From contig JAUIHI010000017.1 in the NCBI GenBank assembly GCA_030432295.1, positions 62,001-126,000 of the forward strand: a stretch of DNA of 64,000 bases. Direction: 5' to 3'. The notes beneath the pieces were generated by a model. The model had not been told where the DNA came from, searched no databases, and was given only the letters and a program-made list of their open reading frames with translations. How positions within the stretch are numbered: the first letter of the stretch is position 1; every line of letters begins with the position of its first letter. Origin of the DNA: Anaerolineae bacterium (GTDB taxonomy: Bacteria; Chloroflexota; Anaerolineae; Caldilineales; Caldilineaceae). Made by a program: the position numbers and the translations under genes. Positions 31,277 to 40,588 of this stretch are shown here, one piece after another.

Positions 31277-33457
31277 ATGGCCCGCGAGCACACCTCCCCC
31301 ACTGCCGACCGCAGCAAGACAGCCAATTCCGCCACCCGCACGACACAAAACCGCGGGGCAACCAGCGCGGTACTGCAACGGCTGGAACAGGCTCCGCAAA
31401 CCCTGCGTCCTGCCGATGTGCTGCAATTGCAGCGATCCATTGGCAACCGGGCCACAGGCCAATTGCTACAGGCCAAACTGAAACTTGGCCCAGCCGGGGA
31501 TCAGTACGAGCAGGAGGCGGATCAGGTGGCGAAGCAGGTGGTACGCGCCAGTCGCCAGCCGGATGTGCAGCGGGCTGATCTGGACGAGGATGACTTGCAG
31601 GCCAAATCCCTGGCCGCGGGGATCAGTCAGGTGCAGCGGGATAGCCGCTATGCGGGTGTCTCGTACAGCCGGCCCGAACCTCGCCCGACCCCACAGACTT
31701 TTGTCGCGCCGCAGCAGAAGCCCCAAGTCCAGCGGGAGGAAATGGACGACGAACTCCAGGCATCGGCTAATCACGGACTGGAAGGCGGGGATGTGGACAC
31801 GGACGTGGCCCGCTCCATCCAGAGCGCAAAGGGTGGCGGACAGCCCCTGCACGACGGAGTGCGTTCTTCGATGGAGCGGGGCTTTGGCGCGGACTTCGGC
31901 GGGGTGCGGGTACACACGGGCGGCCAGGCGGATGCGCTCAATCGTTCGTTGAACGCCCGGGCCTTCACCACCGGCAAGGACATTTTCTTCGGCAAGGGCC
32001 AGTACAACCCCGGCAGCACGGGTGGCCAGGAGCTGATCGCGCATGAGTTGACCCACACGGTGCAGCAGGGCGCGGCGGGGGTGCAGCGGGACACAGTTCA
32101 GCGCTTGATCTCTTCCGGTGAGCTATCCTCCCCGAACAAAGCAGGGCTGCCGAAAGAAGACAAAAAGATCGGGATTGGTAAGTTCAGTGTTACAAAAAAG
32201 ATGAGTACCAAGTACAAAGCGGTACTCGCTGCATTAGACAATTACAACCATCTTGCCCCAGGCGTTGTCAGTCCTCAAGAGAATATACGAGTCGGAATGG
32301 CCGACACCTTGAAAGGTCTCTTAGAGCGGGTGAAGGAGGCTGTCCAGGTCTATTATGATGAACATCACGAGGAGAATGACCAAAGGGTACAGCACGTCGC
32401 TGCGGTCTACGCCGAAGCCGAAATGGAGAAGCGGGCGATTGACGTCATTCTCAAGAAGCCGGTCTACCAGGGAATGGCCTGGCGTCTTGCCATTGCGCCC
32501 TTTATGCGCGTGTATGAGTTATCCAAATCTGGCATCTTCGACACAAGTCTCTTTCACGGGACAGGCTCGTCCCTCCTCGACCACTTCCAGGGCGAACTGA
32601 TGACAGGCAAAGAGTTGGAGAGGCGCGGGATTGTGCGCGGCACGGGCGAGGGCGACTTCTTCAGCCGAGCACGGAGCGACAAGGAGGTCGCAGGGGAAAA
32701 AGACTTCATCTCCGTGGGCCTTTCGCTGCCAGGCATGGGCGCATCCCTCGCCTATGCCAAAGCCGCTGGCACCGACAAGAACTACAATACGGGCGTCTAT
32801 ACAGATGAGGAGCTTCAAACGGAACTGCAGCAACTCGATGAGATTATCACCAACTGGGACGAGAACCTGAATCAGGTGCCCCACGACGATATTATGGCGG
32901 CACGCAAGAATCGGGGACAATTCCTAAACCTGCAACAACGCCTGCAGTCTGAAGTCCAACTCCGCCAGAGCCTGGACCCCAATCACCCCCGCCGGCGCGG
33001 GGAGAAGTACAATGAGTCCACCTACGGGGTGTTGATCGAATTTGGAAATGAGGATCTGGAGATTGAGAATCCACGCGGCAGATCGCTAAAAGACGAGAAA
33101 GCAAGTCCTATGGCCCTTTCTGGGGAACGCAGCGTCAAGACGCCTGCAGTCGATCTGCGTATTCGCGGGCGTCTGCGCCGAGTCTATTGCCCCTTGGAAA
33201 AGATAGAGACGGTGCGCGAGAGAATGGCGCAGATTGTCAACCACAACGAATTCGAGGTGATTCCATTTGAGGTGTTGGACAAAGATTTCATGGATTCTTC
33301 GATGGAACACACTGAACAACTGACAATAGATATGATGGAGATGCAGTACGAAAAGATGCGCCGGATGGTTCTGGCGAGCTATTCGAAGGGCATGCGGGAA
33401 AAGAAACCAATCAACGGCAAGATGCTTACCCAAGTAGCTCATCAGCTCAAGCTATAG
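31277..33457 (+). CDS. DUF4157 protein 1 with ADP-ribosyltransferase-like C-terminus
   Basis: 726 aa, AGGAG before ATG 31277. Residues 35-90 share the block LQLQRSIGNRATGQLLQAKL. DUF4157 spans about 165-270 (FGGVRVHTGGQADALNRSLN and the zinc-protease-like HELTH at His256-His260). DUF4157 marks cargo of extracellular contractile injection systems and other secreted toxins. The C-terminal 450 residues are unique. At H427 they carry LFHGTGSSLLDHFQ, then FISVGLSLPGMGASLAYAKA and STYGVLIEF, which recall the H-Y-E layout of PARP-like transferases. The effector activity is an inference. There is no signal peptide. Confidence 0.78.
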   Translation: MAREHTSPTADRSKTANSATRTTQNRGATSAVLQRLEQAPQTLRPADVLQLQRSIGNRATGQLLQAKLKLGPAGDQYEQEADQVAKQVVRASRQPDVQRADLDEDDLQAKSLAAGISQVQRDSRYAGVSYSRPEPRPTPQTFVAPQQKPQVQREEMDDELQASANHGLEGGDVDTDVARSIQSAKGGGQPLHDGVRSSMERGFGADFGGVRVHTGGQADALNRSLNARAFTTGKDIFFGKGQYNPGSTGGQELIAHELTHTVQQGAAGVQRDTVQRLISSGELSSPNKAGLPKEDKKIGIGKFSVTKKMSTKYKAVLAALDNYNHLAPGVVSPQENIRVGMADTLKGLLERVKEAVQVYYDEHHEENDQRVQHVAAVYAEAEMEKRAIDVILKKPVYQGMAWRLAIAPFMRVYELSKSGIFDTSLFHGTGSSLLDHFQGELMTGKELERRGIVRGTGEGDFFSRARSDKEVAGEKDFISVGLSLPGMGASLAYAKAAGTDKNYNTGVYTDEELQTELQQLDEIITNWDENLNQVPHDDIMAARKNRGQFLNLQQRLQSEVQLRQSLDPNHPRRRGEKYNESTYGVLIEFGNEDLEIENPRGRSLKDEKASPMALSGERSVKTPAVDLRIRGRLRRVYCPLEKIETVRERMAQIVNHNEFEVIPFEVLDKDFMDSSMEHTEQLTIDMMEMQYEKMRRMVLASYSKGMREKKPINGKMLTQVAHQLKL

Positions 33458-33511
33458 CCCAGATCGATCCTATCATCTACCACTCATTGGATTTGATGAT
33501 CAGAGGAACCA

Positions 33512-35548
33512 ATGAATACACACCAGCAAATCGACAAAACCCGCAGCAACACATCAACCCGAACGAACGAGAGCAAGCCCCAGACCCGTCCACACCCCTC
33601 CCAGATTTTGCAACGGATGGAGGAGGCACCCGGCAGTATCCGTCCAGCCGATGTGCTGCAATTGCAGCGCACCATCGGCAACCGGGCCACAGGCCAATTG
33701 CTTCAGGCCAAACTGAAACTTGGCCCGGCCGGGGATCGCTACGAGCAGGAGGCCGACCAGGTGGCCAAACAGGTGGTGGCTGCCAGCCGCCAGCCGGATG
33801 TGCAGCGGGCTGATCTGGACGAGGAGGACTTGCAGGCCAAGCCCCTGGCCGCGGGGATCAGTCAGGTGCAGCGGGATAGCCGCTATGCGGGTGTCTCGTA
33901 CAGCCGACCCGAACCCCGCCCGACCCCAAAGGCCTTTGTCGCTCCGCAGCAGAAGCCCAAAGTCCAGCGGGAGGAGATGGAGGACGAACTCCAGGCATCG
34001 GCCAATCACGGGATGGAAGGCGGCGATGTGGACACGGATGTGGCCCGATCCATCCAGAGCGCAAAGGGTGGCGGTCAGCCCCTGCACGACGGGGTGCGCT
34101 CGTCTATGGAAAAAGGCTTTGGCGCGGACTTTGGCGGGGTGCGGGTACATACGGGTGGCCAGGCGGACGCGCTCAATCGCTCTTTGAACGCGCGGGCCTT
34201 CACCACCGGCAAGGACATCTTCTTTGGCAAAGGGCAATACAACCCCGGCAGCACAGGTGGACAGGAACTGATCGCCCACGAACTAACGCATACAGTGCAG
34301 CAGGGCGCGGCGGGTGTACAGCGCAGCGAGGAGACGATTCAGCGAGCGCTGGAATTTGAGAACACCGATTGGAATTCGGTGACATCGACCCAGTTTAATG
34401 GAGGCGGTGCGGGCGGCGTATTTGTCATGTATGACAATTCCCAAGAAGGGCCAATTGTTGTCAAATCGGCAAAGCTTGGGGCGGATCAAGAGGGAAACCG
34501 AATCTTTGCCGAGCTTTTTGAATCTTCCATCACCAATCAGGGTTTAAGCGAGGCTGGCGACGGGAAAAAGGCCTGGGCTTTGCAGACGCCAAGTGTGCGC
34601 TTTGCAAACCAAAATGAAGTAGGAGAGATTATTGCCGCAATCAATCGAACGGTGGGGCCAGAAAACATCGATCCAGAGAGCAAGATGGGAAAAGCTTTTG
34701 CCGCCATTCAAAATCTGCAAAATACGACAAGCATCTACTCCTACGCAGAGGGGGAAGACTTCACAACCTACTATCGAGATACGGACAAGAAAAAGAAGGA
34801 ACGGAAAAAGGTTGTGAGCAAACTTTGGGAGAATCCAGGCATGATGACCCTGCTCGGTCGAACTGCTGCTCTGGATATTTTTATGGGGAACGATGACCGG
34901 CTGTTAAGCAATTTCAACCCCGACAACTTTATGGTGCACATTACCAAAGGCAGACAGGTGATGAGCCTGATTGACAACTCGGACGGTATCCGCAGCCAAT
35001 TCACCGGCGAGGAGAATGTCTTTTCAGCCTGGGAAAGAATAGTAGCAGTGGGCACTGACCCTTATTTTCCTGTACGGCTGTTGGCAGCGGGAGATACAGG
35101 CGGGATAGCGACACATATCGTTTCCGTAATTATCAATCAGAGCTTAAGCAATAACGGCTCTGGCGCGGCAGAGGATATCCGGGGAGGAATGGCCAGGCCA
35201 CTGGAAAAGAATCGTCAAATGATGATACAGAACTTTACCACTGGATTAGAGGAAGCTAGGAATAGTCTCCTACGTAGCATCGAACTGAAGATCAATACGA
35301 TGCGACACAACAATCAAATGAGCGACCGGGAGCGGGCAGCCCTGCGGGATATGACTGCACGCTACTTCGTGTTGAGGGGCCAGGCGCCCGTGAATGCCTG
35401 GCAGACGGCGGTTGAATTGACCACTGTACAAGTAGTGCCCCAACAAGTCAATCAGGCCCCCAACTGGGGATACGACGGGGGTGGAAACAACAATGGCAGA
35501 AGACTTAAAATTGGTGGCAATCGTGGTCAAAACAACAACAACAATTAG
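33512..35548 (+). CDS. DUF4157 protein 2 with kinase-like C-terminus
   Basis: 678 aa, starting 54 bp after protein 1 with GAGGAA upstream. The first 275 residues are almost identical to protein 1, including HELTH at the same residue numbers (256-260). The remaining 400 residues are unrelated. A Gly-rich loop (NGGGAGGVFVMYD) precedes VVKSAK (Lys318). GNDDRLLSNFNPDNFMV (Asp461/Asn469 area) and LIDNSDG (Asp488) follow, the order of a PI3K/HipA-type atypical kinase with catalytic loop and metal-binding Asp. The C-terminal end is Asn/Gly-rich. A kinase-type effector is a reasonable hypothesis. Confidence 0.78.
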   Translation: MNTHQQIDKTRSNTSTRTNESKPQTRPHPSQILQRMEEAPGSIRPADVLQLQRTIGNRATGQLLQAKLKLGPAGDRYEQEADQVAKQVVAASRQPDVQRADLDEEDLQAKPLAAGISQVQRDSRYAGVSYSRPEPRPTPKAFVAPQQKPKVQREEMEDELQASANHGMEGGDVDTDVARSIQSAKGGGQPLHDGVRSSMEKGFGADFGGVRVHTGGQADALNRSLNARAFTTGKDIFFGKGQYNPGSTGGQELIAHELTHTVQQGAAGVQRSEETIQRALEFENTDWNSVTSTQFNGGGAGGVFVMYDNSQEGPIVVKSAKLGADQEGNRIFAELFESSITNQGLSEAGDGKKAWALQTPSVRFANQNEVGEIIAAINRTVGPENIDPESKMGKAFAAIQNLQNTTSIYSYAEGEDFTTYYRDTDKKKKERKKVVSKLWENPGMMTLLGRTAALDIFMGNDDRLLSNFNPDNFMVHITKGRQVMSLIDNSDGIRSQFTGEENVFSAWERIVAVGTDPYFPVRLLAAGDTGGIATHIVSVIINQSLSNNGSGAAEDIRGGMARPLEKNRQMMIQNFTTGLEEARNSLLRSIELKINTMRHNNQMSDRERAALRDMTARYFVLRGQAPVNAWQTAVELTTVQVVPQQVNQAPNWGYDGGGNNNGRRLKIGGNRGQNNNNN

Positions 35549-35616
35549 AGAATATCCAGGGAGGAAGCTAACACCTGTAGTACATACCCTATGTTATGCG
35601 TGAAATTCGCGTAGAT

Positions 35617-35964
35617 TCAACACCCGCTGACCCATACCGCGCCCTGCTGCACCGTATGGGTCAACTCCTGGGCCAGCAACTCATTGCCATCTGATCTGAT
35701 CAGGTTATATTGGCCCTTCCAAAGAAGATATCCTTCCCTGTGGTAAAGGCCCGCGTATTGAGGGTGCGGTTGAGTGCATCGGCCTGACCACCCGTATGTA
35801 ACCCGCACGCCGCTGAAATCTGCGCCGAAACCCTGCTCCATCGAGGATCGCACGCCGTCGTGCAGAGGCTGGCAGCCTCCCTTGGCGCTGTGGATGGTTC
35901 GAGCCACCACAGCGTCCACACCCCCACCATCCAGACCATGACTGGGTGACGCCTGGAGACACAA
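35617..35964 (-). pseudogene. Frameshifted DUF4157 relic
   Basis: The frame retains SAKGGCQPLHDGVRSSMEQG, FGADFSGVRV and QELTHTVQQGA. Between them the homology shifts into the neighbouring frame (TGGQADALNRTLNTRAFTTG, KDIFFG) and back. HELTH has become QELTH. Neither the shared N-terminal block nor any C-terminal domain remains. It is a dead fragment of a fifth family member left between the facing arrays. Confidence 0.85.
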
Positions 35965-35969
35965 CTAGG

Positions 35970-38471
35970 TCAGTCGGCCAGTTCAATCCTGTCAGAGCGG
36001 ATCCAGCCCACCTGAAGGCTCCCCCTAATCACAGCTTTGACCTTTGAAAATGATCTCTCCCCGCCCGTGTCTGGATCATAAAAATCTCGTTGCTGATTCA
36101 TACTCCACACCGATCTATTCTCGTCATAGGGTGAAAAGCGAACGGTATCCAAATCACCAAATTGTTCACCGGGCCAGAAGTCAACACCCTGGGTCACATC
36201 ATACTGCTGATAAGCCGCCAATTCCTCCTCGATGGCAACCATTTGCTCCTCTTCCTCCCGGGCTGCCTCGGCATTTTTTGCATCCTCCAATAGATCGGCC
36301 GTAGACGATTCACTATAGATGTCACCCTTGCCTTTTCCCTTCTCCTTCATCCCTTCCATCGTTGTGAAGAGACGGTTGGGCGAGAGAATGCTCTGGCGAA
36401 ATCCCTTGGATGCTTCCGCTGGAAAGACAGTAGCCGCGCTGGGGAAGGACACACCCACGACACCCGCTATCTCTTTGGCAAATGCAGTGCAGTTGTAGTC
36501 CGACAGGGTATAATTTGGTTTCTCGTGGAGGCGAGCAATTGCCCTGGCCAATCCTTTTTGGAAGGAGGAGGCCGAAACCTCCACATCCATAAAGAGTTGC
36601 TTTTCGCCAGGAGCCTTCTCGTGGGTAATGTCCGGGTGGCGGATACGGCCGGGAACCGGCTTGGACGGATGGCCGAATCCCACTTCGGGCCACATGCCAT
36701 AGCTGTAGACCTCTTTTGTCTGGCTACCCACCATTTTTCTGAACTTTACCCACGTATGCCCCACATCGGAGGATCGGTCAGCGATCTTGGCGATGGCATC
36801 GTCGCTGGCTTCTTCTTTCTTTGATTCCAGCACCTGACGTGCGGCTTTTTCTTTGATGGCCTGATTGTTCTTGGGGGCCGCCAGTTTGAACAGGCCCCTC
36901 TTGATGACTTTGTCGCCCTCCCCTGCCTTTTTGGAGCCGCGAATACCAAACAAAGGCGTATGGGTCAGCGCGCCGCGAATTTTGTTGCGCTTTGTACTGT
37001 GAGCGCGGGCTTTGGCAAAATCCAACAGATCATCAAACGCCGTGGCAACCGCAATTGTGAAAATGTATTTGTCAGCGGGTGAATCCTCCAGCGCAGGATC
37101 GGCCCAGTCAGGGTTGGCTGCATTGGCTTCCCTCTCCTCCTGCGCGGCCGCGCGCAGGGAGGGTGCCCCGTCCATCGCTTGCAGATTCTCGTCGATTTTA
37201 TCGGCGGCAAGCACCTTACGGGCCTGGGCTTCCTGTCGCAGTCCCATAATAAATCGGCCGCGCACACTCTTGTCGTCATGCTTGTCCAGCCAGTTCTGAC
37301 AGAGTGTGATCAGTTGCCCCAATATCTCTTTCTTATTGCTTGCATCCTGATACATATCCAGTAAGTTCAAAATCTGGATATAGGTACTGCTCTTAATATT
37401 TGCTTTCTGAGAAGGTTTACCAGCCAGTTTGATGGCTGCTTCCTTTGTAACGAACCGTTGCACAGACGGTGTCGATGTAGGGCGTACTGCCGGGCGGTAG
37501 GTCTGCCGTTGCACACCGGCCGCGCCCTGCTGCACGGTATGGGTCAACTCGTGGGCCAGCAACTCCTTGCCCGCACGGCTGCCGGGATTGTACTCGCCCC
37601 GTTTGAAGAAAATATCCTTGCCGGTGGTAAAGGCTTTGGCCTGGACCGAACGGGTCAGTTTGTCCGCCATCGCGTCCCGGTGGATGCGCACGCCGCCAAA
37701 GCTGGCCCCAAAGCCGCTCTCCATCTGGCGCTGCACACCCGGCTCCAGCGACTGGCCTCCCCCTTTGGCCCGGCGGATGGACTGCTCGATACCGCCATCC
37801 AGCGCGCCGCCTTCCCGATAGGAGGGATCGGGTTCACGCTTCATCTCCAGTTCATCCTCTTCGGCCCGTTGGACGGTCTCCCGTTTCATCTCCAGTTCGT
37901 CTTCTTCGGCCCGTTGGACGGTCTCCCGCTTCATCTCCAGTTCGTCTTCTTCGGCCCGCTGGATGGGTTCCCGCTTCATCTCCAGTTCGTCTTCTTCGGC
38001 CCGCTGGATGGGTTCCCGCTTCATTTCCAGTTCGTCCTCTTCGGCCCGCTGGATGGGTTCCCGCTTCATTTCCAGTTCGTCCTCTTCGGCCCGCTGCACA
38101 CCGGAAATCTGCGCGGCCAGGGGTTGGCGCTGCATTTCGGTTACCCCGTTCTCCTGAACAACCTGGGGGCTGCTGGTGCGGCGCACCACCTCTCGGGCCA
38201 CCCGGTTCGCCTCCTGCTCGTGGACGTCGTTGACCGGGCCGACTTCCATTTTGGCCTGGACGGTGGGCGCGGACGAAAGCAGTCGACCCGTGGCCCGGTT
38301 GCCAATTGTACGCTGCAATTGCAGAATATCCGCAGGTCTCAGTGAGCCAGGCGCAACCTGCGCTCGCTGCAAAACCAGCCGCGCATCCGGTTGGGCCTCT
38401 CGACTGCGCCGGGCTGTGCGGCTACCCGAAGCTGCCAAACGTTGAATTTGTTGCTTTCCTATGACTGCCAT
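35970..38471 (-). CDS. DUF4157 protein 3 with 15-residue repeats and papain-like NC/H C-terminus
   Basis: 833 aa. The start block (LQLQRTIGNRATGRLL) is followed by six copies of QRAEEDELEMKREPI (residues 126-215), then DUF4157 with HELTH at His307. The unique C-terminus of about 500 residues begins with helices. GHTWVKFRKMVGSQ (His572) is followed by the YNCTAFAKEIAGVVGV motif (Asn660-Cys661). A His-strand followed by an NC helix is the permuted NlpC/P60 or LRAT-like papain fold, usually a peptidase, amidase or acyltransferase. A C-terminal acidic tail follows. Enzyme activity is inferred from motif order only. Confidence 0.75.
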   Translation of the reverse strand: MAVIGKQQIQRLAASGSRTARRSREAQPDARLVLQRAQVAPGSLRPADILQLQRTIGNRATGRLLSSAPTVQAKMEVGPVNDVHEQEANRVAREVVRRTSSPQVVQENGVTEMQRQPLAAQISGVQRAEEDELEMKREPIQRAEEDELEMKREPIQRAEEDELEMKREPIQRAEEDELEMKRETVQRAEEDELEMKRETVQRAEEDELEMKREPDPSYREGGALDGGIEQSIRRAKGGGQSLEPGVQRQMESGFGASFGGVRIHRDAMADKLTRSVQAKAFTTGKDIFFKRGEYNPGSRAGKELLAHELTHTVQQGAAGVQRQTYRPAVRPTSTPSVQRFVTKEAAIKLAGKPSQKANIKSSTYIQILNLLDMYQDASNKKEILGQLITLCQNWLDKHDDKSVRGRFIMGLRQEAQARKVLAADKIDENLQAMDGAPSLRAAAQEEREANAANPDWADPALEDSPADKYIFTIAVATAFDDLLDFAKARAHSTKRNKIRGALTHTPLFGIRGSKKAGEGDKVIKRGLFKLAAPKNNQAIKEKAARQVLESKKEEASDDAIAKIADRSSDVGHTWVKFRKMVGSQTKEVYSYGMWPEVGFGHPSKPVPGRIRHPDITHEKAPGEKQLFMDVEVSASSFQKGLARAIARLHEKPNYTLSDYNCTAFAKEIAGVVGVSFPSAATVFPAEASKGFRQSILSPNRLFTTMEGMKEKGKGKGDIYSESSTADLLEDAKNAEAAREEEEQMVAIEEELAAYQQYDVTQGVDFWPGEQFGDLDTVRFSPYDENRSVWSMNQQRDFYDPDTGGERSFSKVKAVIRGSLQVGWIRSDRIELAD
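37827..38096. repeat. Six 45-bp tandem repeats in DUF4157 protein 3
   Basis: Six nearly identical 45-bp units encode QRAEEDELEMKREPI/TV. The same type of acidic QR-EEDEL repeat occurs as a spacer ahead of DUF4157 in this family. Confidence 0.9.
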
Positions 38472-38588
38472 CTCTTGGCTCTTTCTCCAAGTCGATCACA
38501 AAGATCGATTTTTCACGAAGCCGTTCAAAGAAGACGAAAAAAGATGTTCCTTTGAAAACTTCGTGGATCTCAATTACCCTGAGTTCAT

Positions 38589-40346
38589 CTAAAGCCCCAG
38601 GTCCTTCGCCATACCCAACCGCCTCACCTCAGCCACAAACGCCTGTTTGCGCTGAAAATGCCGTGTCCCTGGACTGCCGGACAAACTGTCGAAGGCAGCC
38701 AGAATTGATTGGGCGAAGTCAGCCATTCCCAAACGGACGGCCGCTTTGCACAGAGCCACAATATCCTTAATCTTGCCCGATGCGGCAATGGGTCCGACGG
38801 TCGCGTTCAGGCTAATGCTATCCTGGCTCGCCTTCTGCTTCACCTGGGCGTTGCTGTATATCTGAGAGGTGAAGGTACTACCGATTGCGCGCAGAAGATA
38901 ACTGCTCCAGCCGCCCTCATACGCTTTGGTCATCACAGCGCTTAGGCCCTTGCTCAATGGGCTGAGGAAGATGGCCGCCCCCCCTTCTATCGCGCCCACC
39001 GCTGACTTTGAATAGCCCTCGACCCGATTCCACCAGGCCAAATTAAAGAGCATCTCCGCAGCCCTTTTCAGGTCCCGGCTGCCAGCGTTCTTGACCAGAT
39101 CGGCCAGGTCCTGCAATGATTCGCCAGCCTTCCAGCCATCGGCAATGCCTTTGACCGCTTTGGAGCCGCTCGCCACCAAGTCCATATAGAAAGCGTAGGG
39201 GTTGACCAGGTCCGAGGCCGACTTGGCCCAACCACCCAGCCAAGTGCAGGCCGCCCCCACCTTGCCCAAATAATCCACGCCATAGCCAAAGGAAGAGACA
39301 TAATCCATTGCGCTGCGTCCATACCCTGCCAAAGCACCCACCAATCCGCTACCTTTGGCTGCCAGGCTGGTGACGCCCCCAATCATACTGCTCCAAGCGC
39401 CTACACCTTCACCGGTCGCGCCTTCCACACTATCTTCCACACCGCCCTGAGTGTCGGCAACCCCGCCGGCCAATTCAGTGACAGCTTTGAGGATAGCATT
39501 GGCACTTTCATCGCCGCTGTATGCCTCGTAGACCTCCACCAACGCGCCGCCGATGTCCCCCAGGCCGACAGCATTGCCCACCAGACCCGGTTCATCATCC
39601 CGCTGCACCAGAAAATCCCGACGGATAAGGGCGTCGCGCTGGACACCGGACCCGCCCTGCTGGACAGTATGGGTCAGCTCGTGGGCCAGCAACTCCTTGC
39701 CCGCACGGCTGCCAGGGTTATACTCGCCCTTTTTGAAGAAAATATCCTGGCCGGTGGTGAAGGCTTTGGCCTGGACCGAACGGGTCAACTTATCTGCCAT
39801 CGCGTCCCGATGGATGCGCACACCGCCAAAGGTGGTCCCAAAACCGCTCTCCATCTGGCGTTGAACCTTCCGGTCCATGGCCTGGCCGCCCCCTTTGGCC
39901 TGGCGGATGGATTGTTCCAGGCCACCGTCCAGCGCGCCGCCCTTTTGATAGGAAGGGTCGCTTGCCCGTTGCAGACCGGTGATCTGTGGGGCCAGAGGCT
40001 GGCGCTGCAAATTGTCGGCGGGGTTTCCCTGGACTGCCTCCGGTTGGGCTGTGCGATGCACCACCTCCCGTGCCACCCGATCTGCCTCCTGCTCGTAGAC
40101 GTCGTTGACCGGGCCGACTTCCATTTTGGCCTGGATGGCAGGTGCGGACGAAAGCAGCCGACCCGTAGCTCGGTTGCCGATGGTACGCTGCAATTGCAGG
40201 ATATCCGCGGCGTGCAGAGAGCCAGGCGCGGCCTGTGCACGCTGCAAAATCAGGCGTGTGTCCTGGGATTTGTTGTTTTTGCGCTGGGCTGTGCGGTTGC
40301 CCGAAGTTATGGAAAGCTGCTTCTGCTGACTAACAAAAACGGCCAT
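38589..40346 (-). CDS. DUF4157 protein 4 with hydrophobic helical C-terminus
   Basis: 585 aa from ATG 40346, which has GAGGAGGGG upstream. The frame runs to 40388 without a better start. The start block LQLQRTIGNRATGRLL and DUF4157 (HELTH at His222) resemble protein 3. The unique C-terminal 330 residues contain glycine/alanine-rich hydrophobic stretches (SLAAKGSGLVGALAGYG, AIEGGAAIFLSPLSKGLSAV) and amphipathic helices, ending in a basic KDLGL tail. This composition suits a membrane-inserting or pore-forming domain. No known family was recognised. Confidence 0.72.
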   Translation of the reverse strand: MAVFVSQQKQLSITSGNRTAQRKNNKSQDTRLILQRAQAAPGSLHAADILQLQRTIGNRATGRLLSSAPAIQAKMEVGPVNDVYEQEADRVAREVVHRTAQPEAVQGNPADNLQRQPLAPQITGLQRASDPSYQKGGALDGGLEQSIRQAKGGGQAMDRKVQRQMESGFGTTFGGVRIHRDAMADKLTRSVQAKAFTTGQDIFFKKGEYNPGSRAGKELLAHELTHTVQQGGSGVQRDALIRRDFLVQRDDEPGLVGNAVGLGDIGGALVEVYEAYSGDESANAILKAVTELAGGVADTQGGVEDSVEGATGEGVGAWSSMIGGVTSLAAKGSGLVGALAGYGRSAMDYVSSFGYGVDYLGKVGAACTWLGGWAKSASDLVNPYAFYMDLVASGSKAVKGIADGWKAGESLQDLADLVKNAGSRDLKRAAEMLFNLAWWNRVEGYSKSAVGAIEGGAAIFLSPLSKGLSAVMTKAYEGGWSSYLLRAIGSTFTSQIYSNAQVKQKASQDSISLNATVGPIAASGKIKDIVALCKAAVRLGMADFAQSILAAFDSLSGSPGTRHFQRKQAFVAEVRRLGMAKDLGL

Positions 40347-40534
40347 ATCCCCTCTCCTCGGCAAGAGACATATGAATGCGGAGTGCAAAAAAAATCAATT
40401 ATAGACGCACAGAAAGAATTGAATTCTTCCCTATGCCTTTGTGTCCTTGAGGTCATATATCCGAGTATAACAGACTTTGCGTCCGTCGTAAACTACGCCC
40501 GGATTCGTGGGTGTACCCCAGTTCCGGGAGATCA

Positions 40535-40566
40535 GACCGGGCAGGTTTCGGAAAACCTGCCCGGTC
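40535..40566. repeat. Perfect 14-bp hairpin
   Basis: GACCGGGCAGGTTT (40535-40548) pairs with AAACCTGCCCGGTC (40553-40566). It lies 23 bp beyond the oxidoreductase stop and has no T run, so it is either a weak terminator or a dispersed intergenic palindrome. Confidence 0.7.
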
Positions 40567-40588
40567 GCTCCATATCTGGGATGTACCG

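Noticed and set aside
37827-38096. CRISPR-like regular repeats
   Set aside because: Continuous 45-bp units without unique spacers that encode a peptide repeat in frame.
31277-40346. Complete contractile injection system
   Set aside because: Only cargo-like DUF4157 proteins are present. No sheath, tube, baseplate or AAA+ gene lies in the window.
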